Source of the DNA: Bacteroidales bacterium
GTDB taxonomy: Bacteria; Bacteroidota; Bacteroidia; Bacteroidales; UBA932
NCBI GenBank assembly: GCA_022774085.1
Contig: JALFNZ010000016.1
Coordinates: 1-42,376 of the forward strand
Direction: 5' to 3'
Length of the DNA: 42,376 bases
This document shows positions 41,673 through 42,376 of this stretch, in pieces. Every line of letters starts with the position of its first letter. The stretch's first letter is position 1. The translations under genes and the position numbers were made by a program. The notes beneath the pieces were generated by a model, which saw nothing but the letters and a program-made list of their open reading frames with translations, made no database searches and was not told the DNA's origin.

Positions 41673-42376
41673 CTAAGAAAAGTTCTGTTCATTCATCCTT
41701 CGGGTTATGTCCTCGATATATGCCTTGTCCGTAACTTCAATTCCTACGAGTGCAGGTCCAAAGTCCTTGTTAGTCTTCTTGATGTACTGGAAATGAACCA
41801 GGTCCGCCTCAGGGCCGAGGATATCCCTCACGAATGAGAGGATGACGCCTGACTTTTGAGGGAAGTTGACGATGAAGTAGTGTTTGAGTCCTTCGTAAAG
41901 AAGGGATTTTTCCCGGATTTCCTCCATCCTGATGATGTCGTTGTTGCTTCCGCTGATTATGCAGGCAATGTTCTTGCCCCGTATTTTGTCGGCATAGAAG
42001 CGCAAGGCTGCAACGGAAAGAGCTCCTGCCGGCTCCACAACGATGGCATTCTTGTTATACATGTTGATGATGGTGGTGCATACGGCTCCTTCCGGAACGG
42101 TGATGATGTCGTCGAGGACGCTCTTGCAGATTTCATAGGTCAAGGCTCCTGCCTTCTTGACTGCCGCACCATCTACAAACTTGTCAATGTGCTCAAGCTC
42201 AACGATTTCACCCTTTTCGATCGCTGTCTTCATGCACGGTGCTCCTGCCGGCTCGACTCCGATGACCTTGGTCGAAGGTGACATCCTCTTGATGTATGAA
42301 CCTATACCGGATGCAAGTCCGCCTCCCCCAATCGGAACGAAGATGTAGTCCAAAGGCTGCTTTGCCTGCTGGAGGA
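41673..42376 (-). CDS. ilvA: Threonine ammonia-lyase, C-terminal part (cut by window end)
   Basis: The window holds the last 233 codons of a PLP-dependent threonine dehydratase, which makes 2-oxobutanoate for isoleucine synthesis. The tetraglycine phosphate-binding loop (PIGGGGLASGIG) is near the start of the visible part. It continues with VEPAGAPCMKTAIEKG, VEPAGALSVAALRFY and CIISGSNNDIIRMEEI. The last ~75 residues (YFIVNFPQKSGVILSFVRDIL to the end) are a single ACT-like regulatory domain. The frame stays open to the window edge (42374), so the N terminus, including the PLP lysine, lies outside. ilvE follows 46 bp downstream. Confidence 0.93.
   Translation of the reverse strand, partial: LQQAKQPLDYIFVPIGGGGLASGIGSYIKRMSPSTKVIGVEPAGAPCMKTAIEKGEIVELEHIDKFVDGAAVKKAGALTYEICKSVLDDIITVPEGAVCTTIINMYNKNAIVVEPAGALSVAALRFYADKIRGKNIACIISGSNNDIIRMEEIREKSLLYEGLKHYFIVNFPQKSGVILSFVRDILGPEADLVHFQYIKKTNKDFGPALVGIEVTDKAYIEDITRRMNEQNFS

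Overview
This 42.4 kb window is a chromosomal segment of a Bacteroidales bacterium (phylum Bacteroidota). The evidence is -7 boxes of the form TAnnTTTG in front of most transcription units, almost no Shine-Dalgarno sequences, and several Bacteroidota-typical families: a DUF4783 protein, a TraR/DksA homologue with a degenerate zinc finger, a Tgt without zinc cysteines, a GT3 glycogen synthase, and paired Fe-S/Tat aldo-keto reductase proteins. I see no rRNA, tRNA, CRISPR array, phage or transposase gene. Most of the window is core genome in short operons.

Layout. (1) 1-4316, minus strand: rlmH followed by a large NtrY-like membrane histidine kinase. The kinase stop codon lies inside a ~180 bp structured repeat (copy A). 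(2) 4398-8122: a secreted DUF4783 protein (plus), then a minus-strand operon engB-prs-small Cys-tailed membrane protein-der, with stop/start overlaps and alternating hairpins before der. (3) 8256-21595, plus strand: one long run xseA-xseB-glgB-debranching enzyme-GT4 glycosyltransferase-GH57 amylase-GT3/GT35 fusion-ribF. This is a complete glycogen synthesis and breakdown module between exonuclease VII and riboflavin kinase genes. (4) 21706-23726: greA, a HIT hydrolase and a thioredoxin-like lipoprotein without CxxC, ending at a bidirectional terminator shared with the opposing tsaB. (5) 23768-24974, minus: cvpA and tsaB. (6) 25063-29537, plus: ileS, dksA-like, lspA. (7) 29639-32145, minus: an M3 peptidase lipoprotein and a zinc-ribbon protein. 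(8) 32506-36769, plus: a small SSB, a patatin, a membrane ferredoxin with an internal Tat signal, and a Tat-lipoprotein aldo/keto reductase with Fe-S clusters. (9) 36829-42376, minus: ilvA (cut by the window end), ilvE, repeat copy B, tgt, lptG-type permease and a nucleoside MFS transporter.

How the genes work together. In the glycogen module, glucan is extended by a GT3 (UDP-glucose type by family) and possibly a GT4 enzyme, branched by GlgB, phosphorolysed by the GT35 half of the fusion, and debranched or hydrolysed by the GH133-type enzyme and GH57. No glgC is present here, which fits UDP-glucose as donor. The ferredoxin/aldo-keto reductase pair looks like a membrane-linked extracytoplasmic redox module.

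The most interesting features are the inverted pair of hairpin-rich repeats (86-265 and 40399-40577), one supplying the end of a protein and the other the 5' leader of tgt; the synthase-phosphorylase fusion; the lysine/alanine tail on the GH57 enzyme; and the internal Tat motif. I found no clear new defence or mobile system. The repeat family is the best candidate for something undescribed.
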